17,203 nucleotides of DNA from Bacillota bacterium (GCA_021800315.1 JAJYZD010000053.1:1-17203), one strand, 5' to 3'. Counted from the first letter of the stretch, positions 1 to 5,717 are shown. A program made the numbers and translations. The notes: generated from the sequence alone by a model not told the origin.

Positions 1-1
1 G

Positions 2-274
2 GAAAAGAAAGAGGGTCATCTATACGTTGACGATATCGCTGGGCGGATGACCGGGCTGACTATTAACCCCGGAGGCGAGACCGAGCTTGTGCCCGTCTTG
101 CGGAGGCTCGGTCGGCCTGGTAGTTCCATGCTGATCTGCCCTGCAACGGGGCTGACGCAAGCCAGTGTGACCAAGGTCAAGGGCACGCTCATTTCCCCAG
201 CCGTTCACGCCAGGCTAATGGAGATCGAGACAGGCCAGCGTTTTGTCTGTTGTCATGGGGCTTTGCGTTTGTGA
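2..274 (+). CDS. Possible 3' end of an unidentified gene (partial)
   Basis: An open frame enters from the left edge and stops with TGA at 272-274, giving about 90 residues. The first internal ATG is at 47, but no ribosome site is visible before it, so this is more likely the tail of a gene starting outside the window. I do not recognise the family. The peptide mixes charged and hydrophobic residues normally and has a Cys-Cys pair near its end, but no diagnostic motif. It lies next to a clearly degenerate region, so it may itself be a remnant. Confidence 0.3.
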   Translation, partial: EKKEGHLYVDDIAGRMTGLTINPGGETELVPVLRRLGRPGSSMLICPATGLTQASVTKVKGTLISPAVHARLMEIETGQRFVCCHGALRL

Positions 275-487
275 TAGAGCTTCTTTCTTTCTTTCTTCGG
301 CCTCAGACATAAAGAGATTTTATGGCATCAATAAAGGAAAGCCATATATAATGTAGAAGAGGATTTCGGGAAAGGTGGTTGCCTGTGCGTCCCAACACGA
401 TGAAAGTATTCGATGATATGCGGCAGCAGAATATCCTTGTCCTGGAGCATATGAAGAGAGTTGGTAAGAAAATCGTAGGTATGTACT

Positions 488-607
488 GATTCCACTCCGG
501 AAAGTACGATTCGCTGGCAGGCTCGCCCGGATATAGTGGTATGCATGGCTGTAGGACACTGCATGGTGTAGGTGCCGGGTGGGCGAAAGGGTTTTCGGAG
601 CTGAATC
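488..607 (+). mobile_element. MITE-like element A, copy 1 (120 nt, imperfect terminal inverted repeats, 7-bp target duplication)
   Basis: The insert is bounded by the direct repeat ATGTACT (481-487 and 608-614; the match can extend to 8 bp). Removing it and one repeat restores the dehydratase reading frame through the Met-Tyr-Cys codons. The ends are imperfect inverted repeats: GATTCCACTCCGGAAAG on the left, and GATTCAGCTCCGAAAAC when the right end is read on the opposite strand. It has no convincing coding capacity. A diverged copy in opposite orientation lies at 2301-2420. I cannot assign it to a named family. Confidence 0.8.
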
Positions 608-727
608 ATGTACTGTACGTATGCTCCCCAGGAATTAGCTATTGCTGCGGGGGCTCTGCCGGTCAGTCTGTGCGGAACCCGACCCGAGCCGATTGCGGAG
701 GCGGAGAAGATTTTGCCCCGTAATCTG

Positions 728-887
728 GGCATGTCTCAGAAACTTGTTGACAGCGGACATGCCCCGGGTTCGGTTCGCGGCCGCCAGCAGGGCCCGGGAA
801 TTCAAGATGCTGGCACTCCGGGGGCTGAGATAACGACCATCACTCGCCAACTTGTCAACTAATTTTCGAGCGGAAATGAGACATGCC
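728..887 (+). mobile_element. MITE-like element B (160 nt, perfect 11-bp terminal inverted repeats, 8-bp target duplication)
   Basis: The element starts with GGCATGTCTCA (728-738) and ends with the exact reverse complement TGAGACATGCC (877-887). It is flanked by a perfect 8-bp duplication GTAATCTG (720-727 and 888-895). Excision with one duplication exactly rejoins the dehydratase codons for Pro-Arg-Asn-Leu-Cys-Pro. A second inverted match inside each end (GTTGACA near 747, TGTCAAC near 855) extends the end similarity. No transposase is encoded, so it must have been mobilised in trans. The GG start and 8-bp duplication would fit an ISL3-like or IS256-like parent, but that is only a guess. Confidence 0.87.
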
Positions 888-1207
888 GTAATCTGTGTCC
901 GTTAATCAAGTCGAGCTTTGGCTTTGCCATTACCGATAGCTGTCCCTTTTTTCGTTTTTCGGATTTTATCGTCGGTGAAACCACCTGTGACGGTAAAAAG
1001 AAGATGTTTGAACTATTGCGCGAGTATAAATCCATGCATGTAATGCACTTACCTCAGGGAACTGACCGCTCTGATACGCGGATATGGTGGGTAAACGAAT
1101 TATGCTTACTGAAGGAACAACTGGAGAGAAACTTCGGAGTCATAATTAGTCATGCCGACCTGTGGAGCGCAATAAAGTTATGCAATAGGGAGCGTTTATC
1201 ATTCAGG

Positions 1208-1383
1208 GCCCTGCACGAGTTAAACAGGCTGAATCCGGCTCCGTTAACGGGGGTGGGCGGTCGTTGTCTAACATAGGTGCCTCCGTCTGTTGTCCGTTGG
1301 ATTCCGTGACAACCGCTTGTAGACGATCAAGGTCATTGTAACACTTCTTTATATATTGCTGCAACTCGGCTTCATCTATAGAA
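1208..1383 (-). other. Unassigned minus-strand reading frame, possibly a gene fragment
   Basis: On the minus strand, directly downstream of and in frame with the stop of the copper-amine-oxidase-type fragment, an open stretch reads SIDEAELQQYIKKCYNDLDR and continues until a stop near 1208. The first 45 residues have the amphipathic, charged character of real protein; the last 15 or so run antisense to the dehydratase pseudogene. There is no plausible start codon with a ribosome site. It is probably a fragment of another gene joined here by rearrangement. I do not recognise the family. Confidence 0.25.
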
Positions 1384-1385
1384 TT

Positions 1386-1595
1386 TTAATGCACCGGCAC
1401 CATGGTCCGCCCGTCCGGGTTGATGAACGGCGCGGCGTCCATCGTCTGCAGCTGGCCGTTGACCGTATAAGTCTGGCTGCCGATGGTAAAGACGACTGTG
1501 GTCGAGGTGGCGGCCGACACCGGGGCGGTGGACGGGACGACCAAGGCCGTGGCCACAAGGGCCAGAACGGCAAGGACTGCAATCAGGGTGGCGGC
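1386..1595 (-). pseudogene. Fragment of a secreted protein with a copper amine oxidase N-terminal (stalk) domain
   Basis: On the minus strand the frame from 1595 to the TAA at 1386-1388 encodes a hydrophobic secretion-signal-like segment (LIAVLAVLALVATALVV), then an Ala-Pro-Ser linker, then TTVVFTIGSQTYTVNGQLQ and INPDGRTMVPVH. This is the characteristic beginning of the copper amine oxidase N-terminal domain found in secreted and S-layer-associated proteins of Firmicutes, where the last motif normally continues into VPVR-Y/F-hydrophobic sequence. Both ends are missing. An in-frame TAG sits at 1596-1598, just before the signal-like segment, in place of an initiator region, and a stop falls inside the conserved VPV(R) motif. 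It is therefore a gene remnant of about 69 codons. Confidence 0.75.
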
Positions 1596-1775
1596 CTACC
1601 AGAGTATCCGTCGATCTGGTCGTACGAAAGACAACCCCTGTAATAGCAAGGTTTACGGGCCTCTCTGTGACCCTGGGTACCCGGCCACCGGGCATCACCG
1701 GAGCATGGCGGGCGGCACCCGCAAGGGAGTGCCCCGGGGCGCCGGAGCGGGGCTCCCTGTCACTCTATTACGTGG

Positions 1776-1781
1776 TATAAT
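1776..1781 (+). promoter_or_regulatory. Extended -10 promoter element for the 1801 gene
   Basis: The hexamer TATAAT is preceded by TGG, making an extended -10 (TGnTATAAT). No good -35 is present at 16-18 bp, as is common for extended -10 promoters. It lies about 20 bp before the GTG at 1801, leaving a very short leader in which GAGGTGAGG could serve as the ribosome site. Confidence 0.45.
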
Positions 1782-1800
1782 GTGGGTGAGGTGAGGTCTG

Positions 1801-2091
1801 GTGACCGACGACGAGCTGCGGGCCGAACTGCTGTCGCTTTCCCCGCAAGAGGTCATTTTTTATATGTGCTCCCACGGCTGGACGATCACCGAAACAACCT
1901 CCGGGTGGCAAGTCCTCGCGTACCGAGGGGCCGGGCTGAGTCGTGGCACGGAGGTAGTGGTGCCGCTGGACAAGGGATATTCTGATTATGTGTTGCGTAT
2001 ATCTGAGGCCCTCGACACGGTCGGCCGGGTTGAGGGAAGGAGTATCGTCGAGGTGGTGCTCCGGGACGTACAGAAGGGCGATGACAAATAG
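1801..2091 (+). CDS. Small hypothetical protein (96 aa)
   Basis: The GTG at 1801 follows GAGGTGAGG, a plausible ribosome site, and a consensus -10 hexamer lies just upstream. The protein is acidic and soluble, with no signal peptide or membrane segment. Its first 20 residues look helical (DDELRAELLSLSPQEVIFYM). A beta-rich middle ends in EVVVPLDKGYSDYVLRISEA, followed by a helix-forming tail (LDTVGRVEGRSIVEVVLRDV). Codon use and amino-acid balance are those of a real gene. I do not recognise the family; the VPLD...DY...RI-EAL...VEGRS pattern may help in a profile search. It sits among gene remnants and may be an orphan of a larger mobile module. The stop overlaps the GTG of the next frame. 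Confidence 0.5.
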   Translation: MTDDELRAELLSLSPQEVIFYMCSHGWTITETTSGWQVLAYRGAGLSRGTEVVVPLDKGYSDYVLRISEALDTVGRVEGRSIVEVVLRDVQKGDDK

Positions 2092-2285
2092 TGGGTATTG
2101 TGTTACCACTGAGGAGACGCAGTCACCTTAAGCAGCCCCGCCCGGAGGACAGGGCCGAGCGGAGTTGTTACACTCCGATGCCTCAGGATATGGCCGACCT
2201 CTCCGAACTGACCTCGCGGCGCGAGGGTGCTGAGGCCCTACACGCCGACCCGTCGTACTGGCCGGACGACGCACCGCTGTTATAA
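2091..2285 (+). CDS. Possible small hypothetical protein (64 aa), overlapping the preceding gene
   Basis: A GTG at 2091 overlaps the last base of the preceding TAG, an arrangement that would allow translational coupling. The N-terminal third is basic and low in information (PLRRRSHLKQPRPEDRAERS). The rest (MPQDMADLSELTSRREGAEA, then ADPSYWPDDAPLL) reads like normal protein and ends just before MITE-like element A copy 2. No family is recognisable. It could instead be the tail of a gene whose 5' part was lost, or a chance frame in GC-rich DNA. Confidence 0.25.
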   Translation: MGIVLPLRRRSHLKQPRPEDRAERSCYTPMPQDMADLSELTSRREGAEALHADPSYWPDDAPLL

Positions 2286-2300
2286 TGATTTCCGTTGGAT

Positions 2301-2420
2301 GATTTTGCTCCGAAAATCCCTTCGCTCGCTCGGCGGCCACACAATATGGAAGCGCACTTGCATGGGCACCACTATGCTTGGTTGGTCCGTAGGACAAATT
2401 GCACTTTTCGGAGTGGAATC
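2301..2420 (-). mobile_element. MITE-like element A, copy 2 (120 nt, inverted relative to copy 1)
   Basis: Aligned without gaps to the reverse complement of 488-607, this segment has exactly the same length. By hand count, 67 of 108 core positions match (about 62 percent). Identity is highest at the ends: GCTCCGAAAA at 2307-2316 and CGGAGTGGAATC at 2409-2420 are conserved, as is an internal CCACTAT. Its own ends form an inverted repeat (GCTCCGAAAA against TTTTCGGAGT). Flanking TTATA at 2280-2284 and 2421-2425 may be a worn target duplication, but the left boundary is unclear. Differences fall evenly over the three codon positions of the shared open frame, which argues against protein-level conservation. 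Confidence 0.65.
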
Positions 2421-2430
2421 TTATATGTAA

Positions 2431-2481
2431 AAGGGCCCCGTTGGGGGGAACCCCACGGCTTCTGCCGTGGGAGGAATGTCA
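2431..2481 (+). mobile_element. Solo IS200/IS605-type right-end hairpin
   Basis: CCCACGGC (2452-2459), loop TTCT, GCCGTGGG (2464-2471) forms a perfect 8-bp hairpin, followed by AGGAATGTCA. This is the usual architecture of the right end of IS200/IS605-family elements, which is also the 3' part of the TnpB guide RNA. A preceding GGGG-GAA-CCCC motif gives a second possible small hairpin. No tnpA or tnpB is found next to it, so it is a leftover end or the end of a non-autonomous derivative. It directly abuts MITE-like element A copy 2. Confidence 0.6.
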
Positions 2482-2495
2482 GACAATGACAGACC

Positions 2496-2792
2496 TCAGT
2501 CGCCCAACCGAGGTGCCGGTGCAACACGGCGGAGGGCTTCTTTGGCGCGGCGGAGAGTAGCTTCGTCGGCCCGCTCCAGGACGGCCAGTGCCTCCCGGTC
2601 ACCCGTGGCCAGGGCTTTTTTCCATGCGGCCTGGTTTTCCGCCTCAGCGCGGTCGTGGTCAGCCCAAGCTGCTTCGCGGCGGCGCTCCCGAGCGGACTCG
2701 ATAACTTGGTCGGTGGCGGCCAGCCACTGCGCTTGTGGTGGCCGAGCGGCGTAACGGCCGCCGGCGCGCTGCCAAGAGCTGCGATTGGACAA
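2496..2792 (-). CDS. Small charged, helical hypothetical protein (98 aa)
   Basis: The chosen start is TTG at 2792 because a strong ribosome site, AAAGGAG (2802-2808), lies 9 bp upstream and a good promoter lies just before that. The protein is soluble and very rich in Ala, Arg, Glu and Asp. From about residue 28 it is predicted almost entirely helical (QVIESARERRREAAWADHDR, then EALAVLERADEATLRRAKEA), suggesting a coiled coil. It has no catalytic motif, Cys cluster, signal peptide or membrane span. I do not recognise the family. It ends 15 bp from the IS200/IS605-type end at 2431-2481, so it may belong to accessory DNA. The promoter and ribosome site favour a real, expressed gene. Confidence 0.6.
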   Translation of the reverse strand: MSNRSSWQRAGGRYAARPPQAQWLAATDQVIESARERRREAAWADHDRAEAENQAAWKKALATGDREALAVLERADEATLRRAKEALRRVAPAPRLGD

Positions 2793-2797
2793 GTCGG

Positions 2798-3211
2798 TCA
2801 ACTCCTTTGCTCTGATTCTACCGCTCGACTTGTTAGAGCTGCAACGGTGCAAGGCCGCCCCTGGGGCTGGTTACGGCGGCTCAGCGCGGCCCTCTCCCCG
2901 AAATCGCCCCACCACGCCCTGGAGCAGCCGCGTCTGCGCCGGGGTACACCGTAGCGCGGCTCTCTCTTACCACCCGTCCCCGCCGCCCACGCGCCTCTAC
3001 GACCCCGTACGGTCCCTCTGGCGCGGTTTTCGCAGATGAGTTCCGGGTATAGCCGGTCGAAGATTCCGGGTACGCGGGGGAACTCGTTGGCTATCTGGAC
3101 GATGTCCCTCCCACCCGTGCAAAGGCCAGTCTCGTTGCTCAGTTTTTGCAATTCTGTTTTCCATAACCTTGTCCTTGACCCATTACTTCCCCCACCGTCT
3201 GCGGTTATCAA
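2798..3211 (-). CDS. Doubtful hypothetical frame, probably a gene remnant
   Basis: The frame opens at a TTG at 3211. The segment from about 3160 to 2980 reads like authentic protein (DIVQIANEFPRVPGIFDRLY, then PELICENRARG). The remaining 60 or so residues are Arg/Gly-rich and look like out-of-frame GC-rich DNA running into the promoter of the next gene. A short overlapping frame at its 5' end (MGQGQGYGKQNCKN) follows a GGGGGAAGT ribosome site better than this frame does, so a frameshift near 3140 is possible. I do not recognise the family. Confidence 0.3.
   Translation of the reverse strand: MITADGGGSNGSRTRLWKTELQKLSNETGLCTGGRDIVQIANEFPRVPGIFDRLYPELICENRARGTVRGRRGAWAAGTGGKREPRYGVPRRRRGCSRAWWGDFGERAALSRRNQPQGRPCTVAALTSRAVESEQRS
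2815..2844 (-). promoter_or_regulatory. Sigma-A-type promoter for the 2496-2792 gene
   Basis: On the minus strand, TTGCAG (-35, 2839-2844) and TAGAAT (-10, 2815-2820) are separated by 18 bp. They match the vegetative consensus at 4 of 6 and 5 of 6 positions. The ribosome site of the 98-residue gene begins about 7 bp downstream, so the leader would be very short. Confidence 0.5.
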
Positions 3212-3214
3212 TAA

Positions 3215-3361
3215 TTCTGTGGCGATTGGAAAATCAAGGACTTCGTGAAAGCCCTCCGGTATATGGGCGGCGACAATGAAGAAAGCCTCTACGCGCCGCT
3301 TCCCCGGAACCGCGAGCCTTACGGCTGTAATGCTCCGAATCAGTGTTCTGGTTCCCCGTGA
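3215..3361 (+). pseudogene. Possible short gene fragment of unknown family
   Basis: Between a TAA at 3212-3214 and a TGA at 3359-3361 a plus-strand frame reads DWKIKDFVKALRYMGGDNEE and then PLPRNREPYGCN. It has credible protein character but no start codon with a ribosome site, so it looks like the 3' end of a deleted gene. Nothing else is visible between 3212 and the terminator at 3405. Confidence 0.22.
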
Positions 3362-3404
3362 AACCCTAATATGGATTCATCTTGCAGAGCCCCCCGGAAA
3401 CATC

Positions 3405-3427
3405 AAAAAAGCCGGCTCACCGCCGGC
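3405..3427 (-). terminator. Intrinsic terminator after the response regulator gene
   Basis: On the minus strand GCCGGC (3422-3427), loop GGTGA, GCCGGC (3411-3416) is followed directly by six T residues (3405-3410). It lies 10 bp after the stop codon of the response regulator and closes the two-component unit. Confidence 0.85.
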
Positions 3428-3436
3428 CCGGGTTGT

Positions 3437-4087
3437 TCAGATCTCCACCAGCCTGTTTTTGACGGCGTACAGGGCGGCGCGCGTGCGGTCCGATACACCG
3501 AGCTTACCGAAGACCGAGGTGAGGTGGTTTTTCACCGTCCGTTCGCTGATGAACAACTGACTGGCGATCTCGCGGTTGCTTCTTCCCTGTCCGACCAATC
3601 GCAGTATTTCCGTTTCCCGACCGGTCAGGCCATAGGGATTGACCTGACGCTGCTGGTACATGGCCAGCCGGGAAAACTCTTCCAGGACCCGGGTCGTCAA
3701 AAGGGGCGGGATGAACGATTCTCCCCGGGCCACACCGAAAATCGTCCGCACCAGGAGGTCGGTGCTGATATCCTTCAAAACGTATCCGGAGATCCCCGCC
3801 TTGATCAATTCGAAGACATATTCCTCCTGGTCGTGTACGGTCAGGGCGATTACGCCGACCAGGGGACGCTCCCGCTTGATGATCTTGCAGGCCTCGATAC
3901 CGTTCATACCCGGCATGTTGATGTCCAAAAGGACTATATCCACGTCGGTTTGGCGCACGAAATCAATGGCGTCGCGGCCGTCTTCCGCCTCGCCCACAAC
4001 TTCGAACGCCGGTTCCGCGGCCAAAACCCGGCAAAGCCCCTCGCGTACCAGGGGATGATCGTCCGCAATGAGAATCCTGACTGCCAA
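3437..4087 (-). CDS. NarL/DegU-family DNA-binding response regulator
   Basis: This 216-residue protein is a cytoplasmic transcription regulator activated by phosphorylation. An N-terminal receiver domain (about 1-120) has the acidic pair D9-D10, phospho-acceptor D55 (VLLDINMPG), T83 and K105, all at expected positions. A C-terminal LuxR-type helix-turn-helix (about 153-216) contains LTGRETEILRLVGQGRSNRE and SERTVKNHLTSVFGKLG. The TTG at 4087 is chosen as the start because it gives the standard family length and follows AGGGGGAA; an upstream ATG at 4129 would add 14 residues unlike the family. It lies 173 bp downstream of the DegS-like kinase on the same strand and is its likely partner. The target regulon cannot be read from the sequence. 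Confidence 0.92.
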   Translation of the reverse strand: MAVRILIADDHPLVREGLCRVLAAEPAFEVVGEAEDGRDAIDFVRQTDVDIVLLDINMPGMNGIEACKIIKRERPLVGVIALTVHDQEEYVFELIKAGISGYVLKDISTDLLVRTIFGVARGESFIPPLLTTRVLEEFSRLAMYQQRQVNPYGLTGRETEILRLVGQGRSNREIASQLFISERTVKNHLTSVFGKLGVSDRTRAALYAVKNRLVEI

Positions 4088-4260
4088 GGTCCATTCCCCC
4101 TGCCGAAGCGTACCGGCCCGGTAAGACACTCCCGCCGCCGGCTTCGCAACAGTTCCCTGTTATACCTATAGTCGGAAAGCTACGGGCCGAACTTTAGAGC
4201 AACCGATGATCTTGCCCGTTCCCATGGCGCGATTGCCCGGAATTTCACAAAAACCGGCGG

Positions 4261-5484
4261 TCAGTCATCCTGCAGGGGAATGCTGGCGGCAACGAGGGTA
4301 CCGCTTTCGTCGCTCACCACAGTCAACTCGCCTCCGAAGAGCTGGGCCCGTTCCCGCATCCCCACCAGGCCGAAGCCGGCCTTCCAGGTAGAACCAGCCT
4401 CCGCGTCGAAACCACACCCGTTGTCCCGGATGTTGAGGTTCACCTTGTTGACCAGAAGCTCCAATTTGACTACGACTTTGGACGCTCCGGCATGTTTTTG
4501 AACGTTGCCGACCGACTCCTGGATAATCCGGAAGAGAGCTACTTCCAGGGCCGGCTCCATGCGCTTGTCCCGCCCGAAAAAGAGGAATTCCGTCTTCAGG
4601 TCCGAATGCTCCTCCGTGCCGTTGAGAAAACGTTTGATGGCCGGTATCAAGCCCAGATCGTCGAGCAGCATGGGCCTCAGTTCGAAAATGATCTTCCGCA
4701 GGTCCTTCAACGCCAACCGGGCCATATTTTCGACCGACAGGATCTCCTTCTTGATGTCCGGTGATTTCTTCTCCCAGAGCTGTACGCAAAAATCCGCCCG
4801 CATGACCGTGTTGGCCAGAAGCTGCGCCGGACCGTCGTGAATTTCCCGGGCCAAACGTTTGCGTTCCTCCTCCTGGGCCCGGATTATACCCATGGCCAAC
4901 TGCTGCTTCTGCTGTATGTCGCTGATCTCGGCTCCGAGATCCTTCATCCCGCCGTTAAGATAATTGAGGACGACCGCCACCCGGGAGGCCAGGGATTGAG
5001 CAGCCTCCATTGATGAATTCAACTGGTTGCGGGAAATTTCCAACTGGTCGCGCCGCAGGCGGACCTGCTTCTCCCGCTCCCGCAATAGAGCCAGCCCGCT
5101 CTGCATGTTCTGGGCGTCTTCATAGGCCTGCTTGATGTCCGCTTCACTGAACCTGGAAAAATCCCGGCTGACTTCCATCAGCCGCACCCTGGCGGTTCTC
5201 TCCAGGGCGGCCAGTTCATCCACTTCGGCGATTATGGACCCTACCTCTTCCTTGACCTTGTCGATCTCCGCCTCCAAGCGGTCCATCTCCCGGCGGATGT
5301 TTTCCGATATTTCGAATACCTGCTCCTTGGAAGCCTCTATATGTTGTACGACCTCCGTGATGATAACGTTCAAACGTTCCGGGAACGAGAGAGCATCCCC
5401 CGGCCGGGAGCCTTTTTCACCGGTCTCACTGTTCTTCCTGGAGCCCACGCGACCCATCCCCTTCGGCTGTTTCCTCCCTATCAT
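4261..5484 (-). CDS. DegS-like cytoplasmic sensor histidine kinase
   Basis: This HisKA_3-type kinase autophosphorylates and passes phosphate to the DegU-like regulator encoded next. No membrane segment is present, so it senses a cytoplasmic signal, as DegS does. Residues about 35-200 are a long coiled coil (EISENIRREMDRLEAEIDKV). The phospho-acceptor region is EEERKRLAREIHDGPAQLLA with H216. The ATPase domain has ALFRIIQESVGNVQKHA (N box), DNGCGFD (about 354-360) and GFGLVGMRERA (about 370). The start is uncertain: the ATG at 5484 lacks a ribosome site. An ATG at 5457 and a GTG at 5448 follow GGGAGG and AAGGGG, and a start there would remove only a basic, non-conserved tail. It begins about 50 bp after the terminator of the upstream operon. 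Compared with DegS (about 385 aa) the length is normal. Confidence 0.92.
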   Translation of the reverse strand: MIGRKQPKGMGRVGSRKNSETGEKGSRPGDALSFPERLNVIITEVVQHIEASKEQVFEISENIRREMDRLEAEIDKVKEEVGSIIAEVDELAALERTARVRLMEVSRDFSRFSEADIKQAYEDAQNMQSGLALLREREKQVRLRRDQLEISRNQLNSSMEAAQSLASRVAVVLNYLNGGMKDLGAEISDIQQKQQLAMGIIRAQEEERKRLAREIHDGPAQLLANTVMRADFCVQLWEKKSPDIKKEILSVENMARLALKDLRKIIFELRPMLLDDLGLIPAIKRFLNGTEEHSDLKTEFLFFGRDKRMEPALEVALFRIIQESVGNVQKHAGASKVVVKLELLVNKVNLNIRDNGCGFDAEAGSTWKAGFGLVGMRERAQLFGGELTVVSDESGTLVAASIPLQDD

Positions 5485-5498
5485 AGTCGGCTAAACCA

Positions 5499-5518
5499 AC
5501 CGGTTTCTTGCTACCGGT
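5499..5518. repeat. Duplicated palindrome ACCGGT upstream of the sensor kinase gene
   Basis: ACCGGT occurs at 5499-5504 and 5513-5518, both self-complementary, with 14 bp between starts. It lies 15-34 bp before the kinase start, between that gene and the upstream terminator, so it could be an operator or a small hairpin. Nothing else supports a function. Confidence 0.25.
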
Positions 5519-5532
5519 AAGCATAGCGGCGC

Positions 5533-5564
5533 AAAAAAAAAGCGGCGGCGAAAAGCCACCACCG
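5533..5564 (-). terminator. Intrinsic terminator closing the rsmB-to-rubredoxin operon
   Basis: On the minus strand CGGTGGTGGC (5555-5564) pairs with GCCGCCGC (5542-5549) through G-C and G-U pairs around a TTTTC loop, followed by a run of nine T (5533-5541). It lies about 15 bp after the stop codon of the small rubredoxin-like gene. Confidence 0.85.
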
Positions 5565-5579
5565 TGAAGCCCGGATTCC

Positions 5580-5711
5580 TTACGCCTTCTTCTTGCCGGC
5601 GGATTCATCCTTGATCAACCGGTCTTTGGCCGCGCCACAGGCCTGGCACTTGCCGGGCTTGCAGCGGGCTTCCACCACGTTGCCGCATTCGGCGCACTTC
5701 CATACCGCCAA
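5580..5711 (-). CDS. RCKP-type rubredoxin-like zinc-ribbon protein (43 aa)
   Basis: The start is TTG at 5711, preceded 7 bp upstream by a very strong ribosome site, GGGAGGTG. The 43-residue protein is a single metal-binding knuckle pair: WKCAECGNVVEA followed by RCKPGKCQACGA. This gives two CxxC-type sites plus the RCKP signature used to name this rubredoxin-like family. A Lys-rich tail (AGKKKA) follows. It probably binds zinc or one iron and acts in the cytoplasm, but the family's role is not established. It is the last gene of the operon, 6 bp after rpe, and is followed by a strong terminator. It is easily missed because of its size and TTG start. Confidence 0.85.
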   Translation of the reverse strand: MAVWKCAECGNVVEARCKPGKCQACGAAKDRLIKDESAGKKKA

Positions 5712-5717
5712 CAGTGT

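Larger units (their letters stand above)
400..1252 (+). pseudogene. 2-hydroxyacyl-CoA dehydratase (HgdB/YjiM-like) pseudogene, interrupted twice and lacking its C-terminal half
   Basis: Reading 400-487, then 608-727, then 896-1252 (dropping two inserts and one copy of each target duplication) gives a continuous protein of about 185 residues. It is typical of the 2-hydroxyacyl-CoA dehydratase / double-cubane iron-sulfur family. Visible signatures are GKKIVGMYCTYAPQEL, PRNLCPLIKSS, DSCPFF and GETTCDGKKKMFELL, with the conserved cysteines that ligate iron-sulfur clusters. Family members are usually about 380-420 residues, so roughly the C-terminal half is missing; similarity stops near 1252 and an unrelated tail reaches a stop at 1276. 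The first insert shifts the frame (127 nt added). The second adds 168 nt, in frame, but brings a TAA at 860-862. Intact relatives act in amino-acid fermentation or unusual reductions in anaerobes; this copy cannot make a functional protein. Confidence 0.88.

Noticed and set aside
275..320. CTTT repeats near 280-296 as a regulatory or phase-variable tract
   Set aside because: Only about four units lie outside any convincing promoter or gene; nothing supports a function.
488..609. The 120-nt element as a conserved short protein, since both copies share an open frame (M-I-x-L-R-K ... G-V-E-S)
   Set aside because: Differences between the copies are spread almost equally over the three codon positions, so the similarity is at DNA or RNA level.
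1482..1794. Plus-strand frame of 103 codons over the copper-amine-oxidase-type fragment
   Set aside because: It is antisense to the recognised signal peptide and domain motif and has no ribosome site.
1..3400. A CRISPR array or phage genes in the accessory region
   Set aside because: No regularly spaced direct repeats and no structural, lysis or integrase genes were seen.
3371..4171. A 266-codon plus-strand frame
   Set aside because: It is antisense to the response regulator, whose receiver and HTH motifs are intact.
4090..4260. Possible GEMM/c-di-GMP-type riboswitch between kinase and regulator (AAAGCTACGGGCC on the plus strand)
   Set aside because: Only one short piece resembles the motif, on the strand opposite to both genes; the other conserved blocks are absent.
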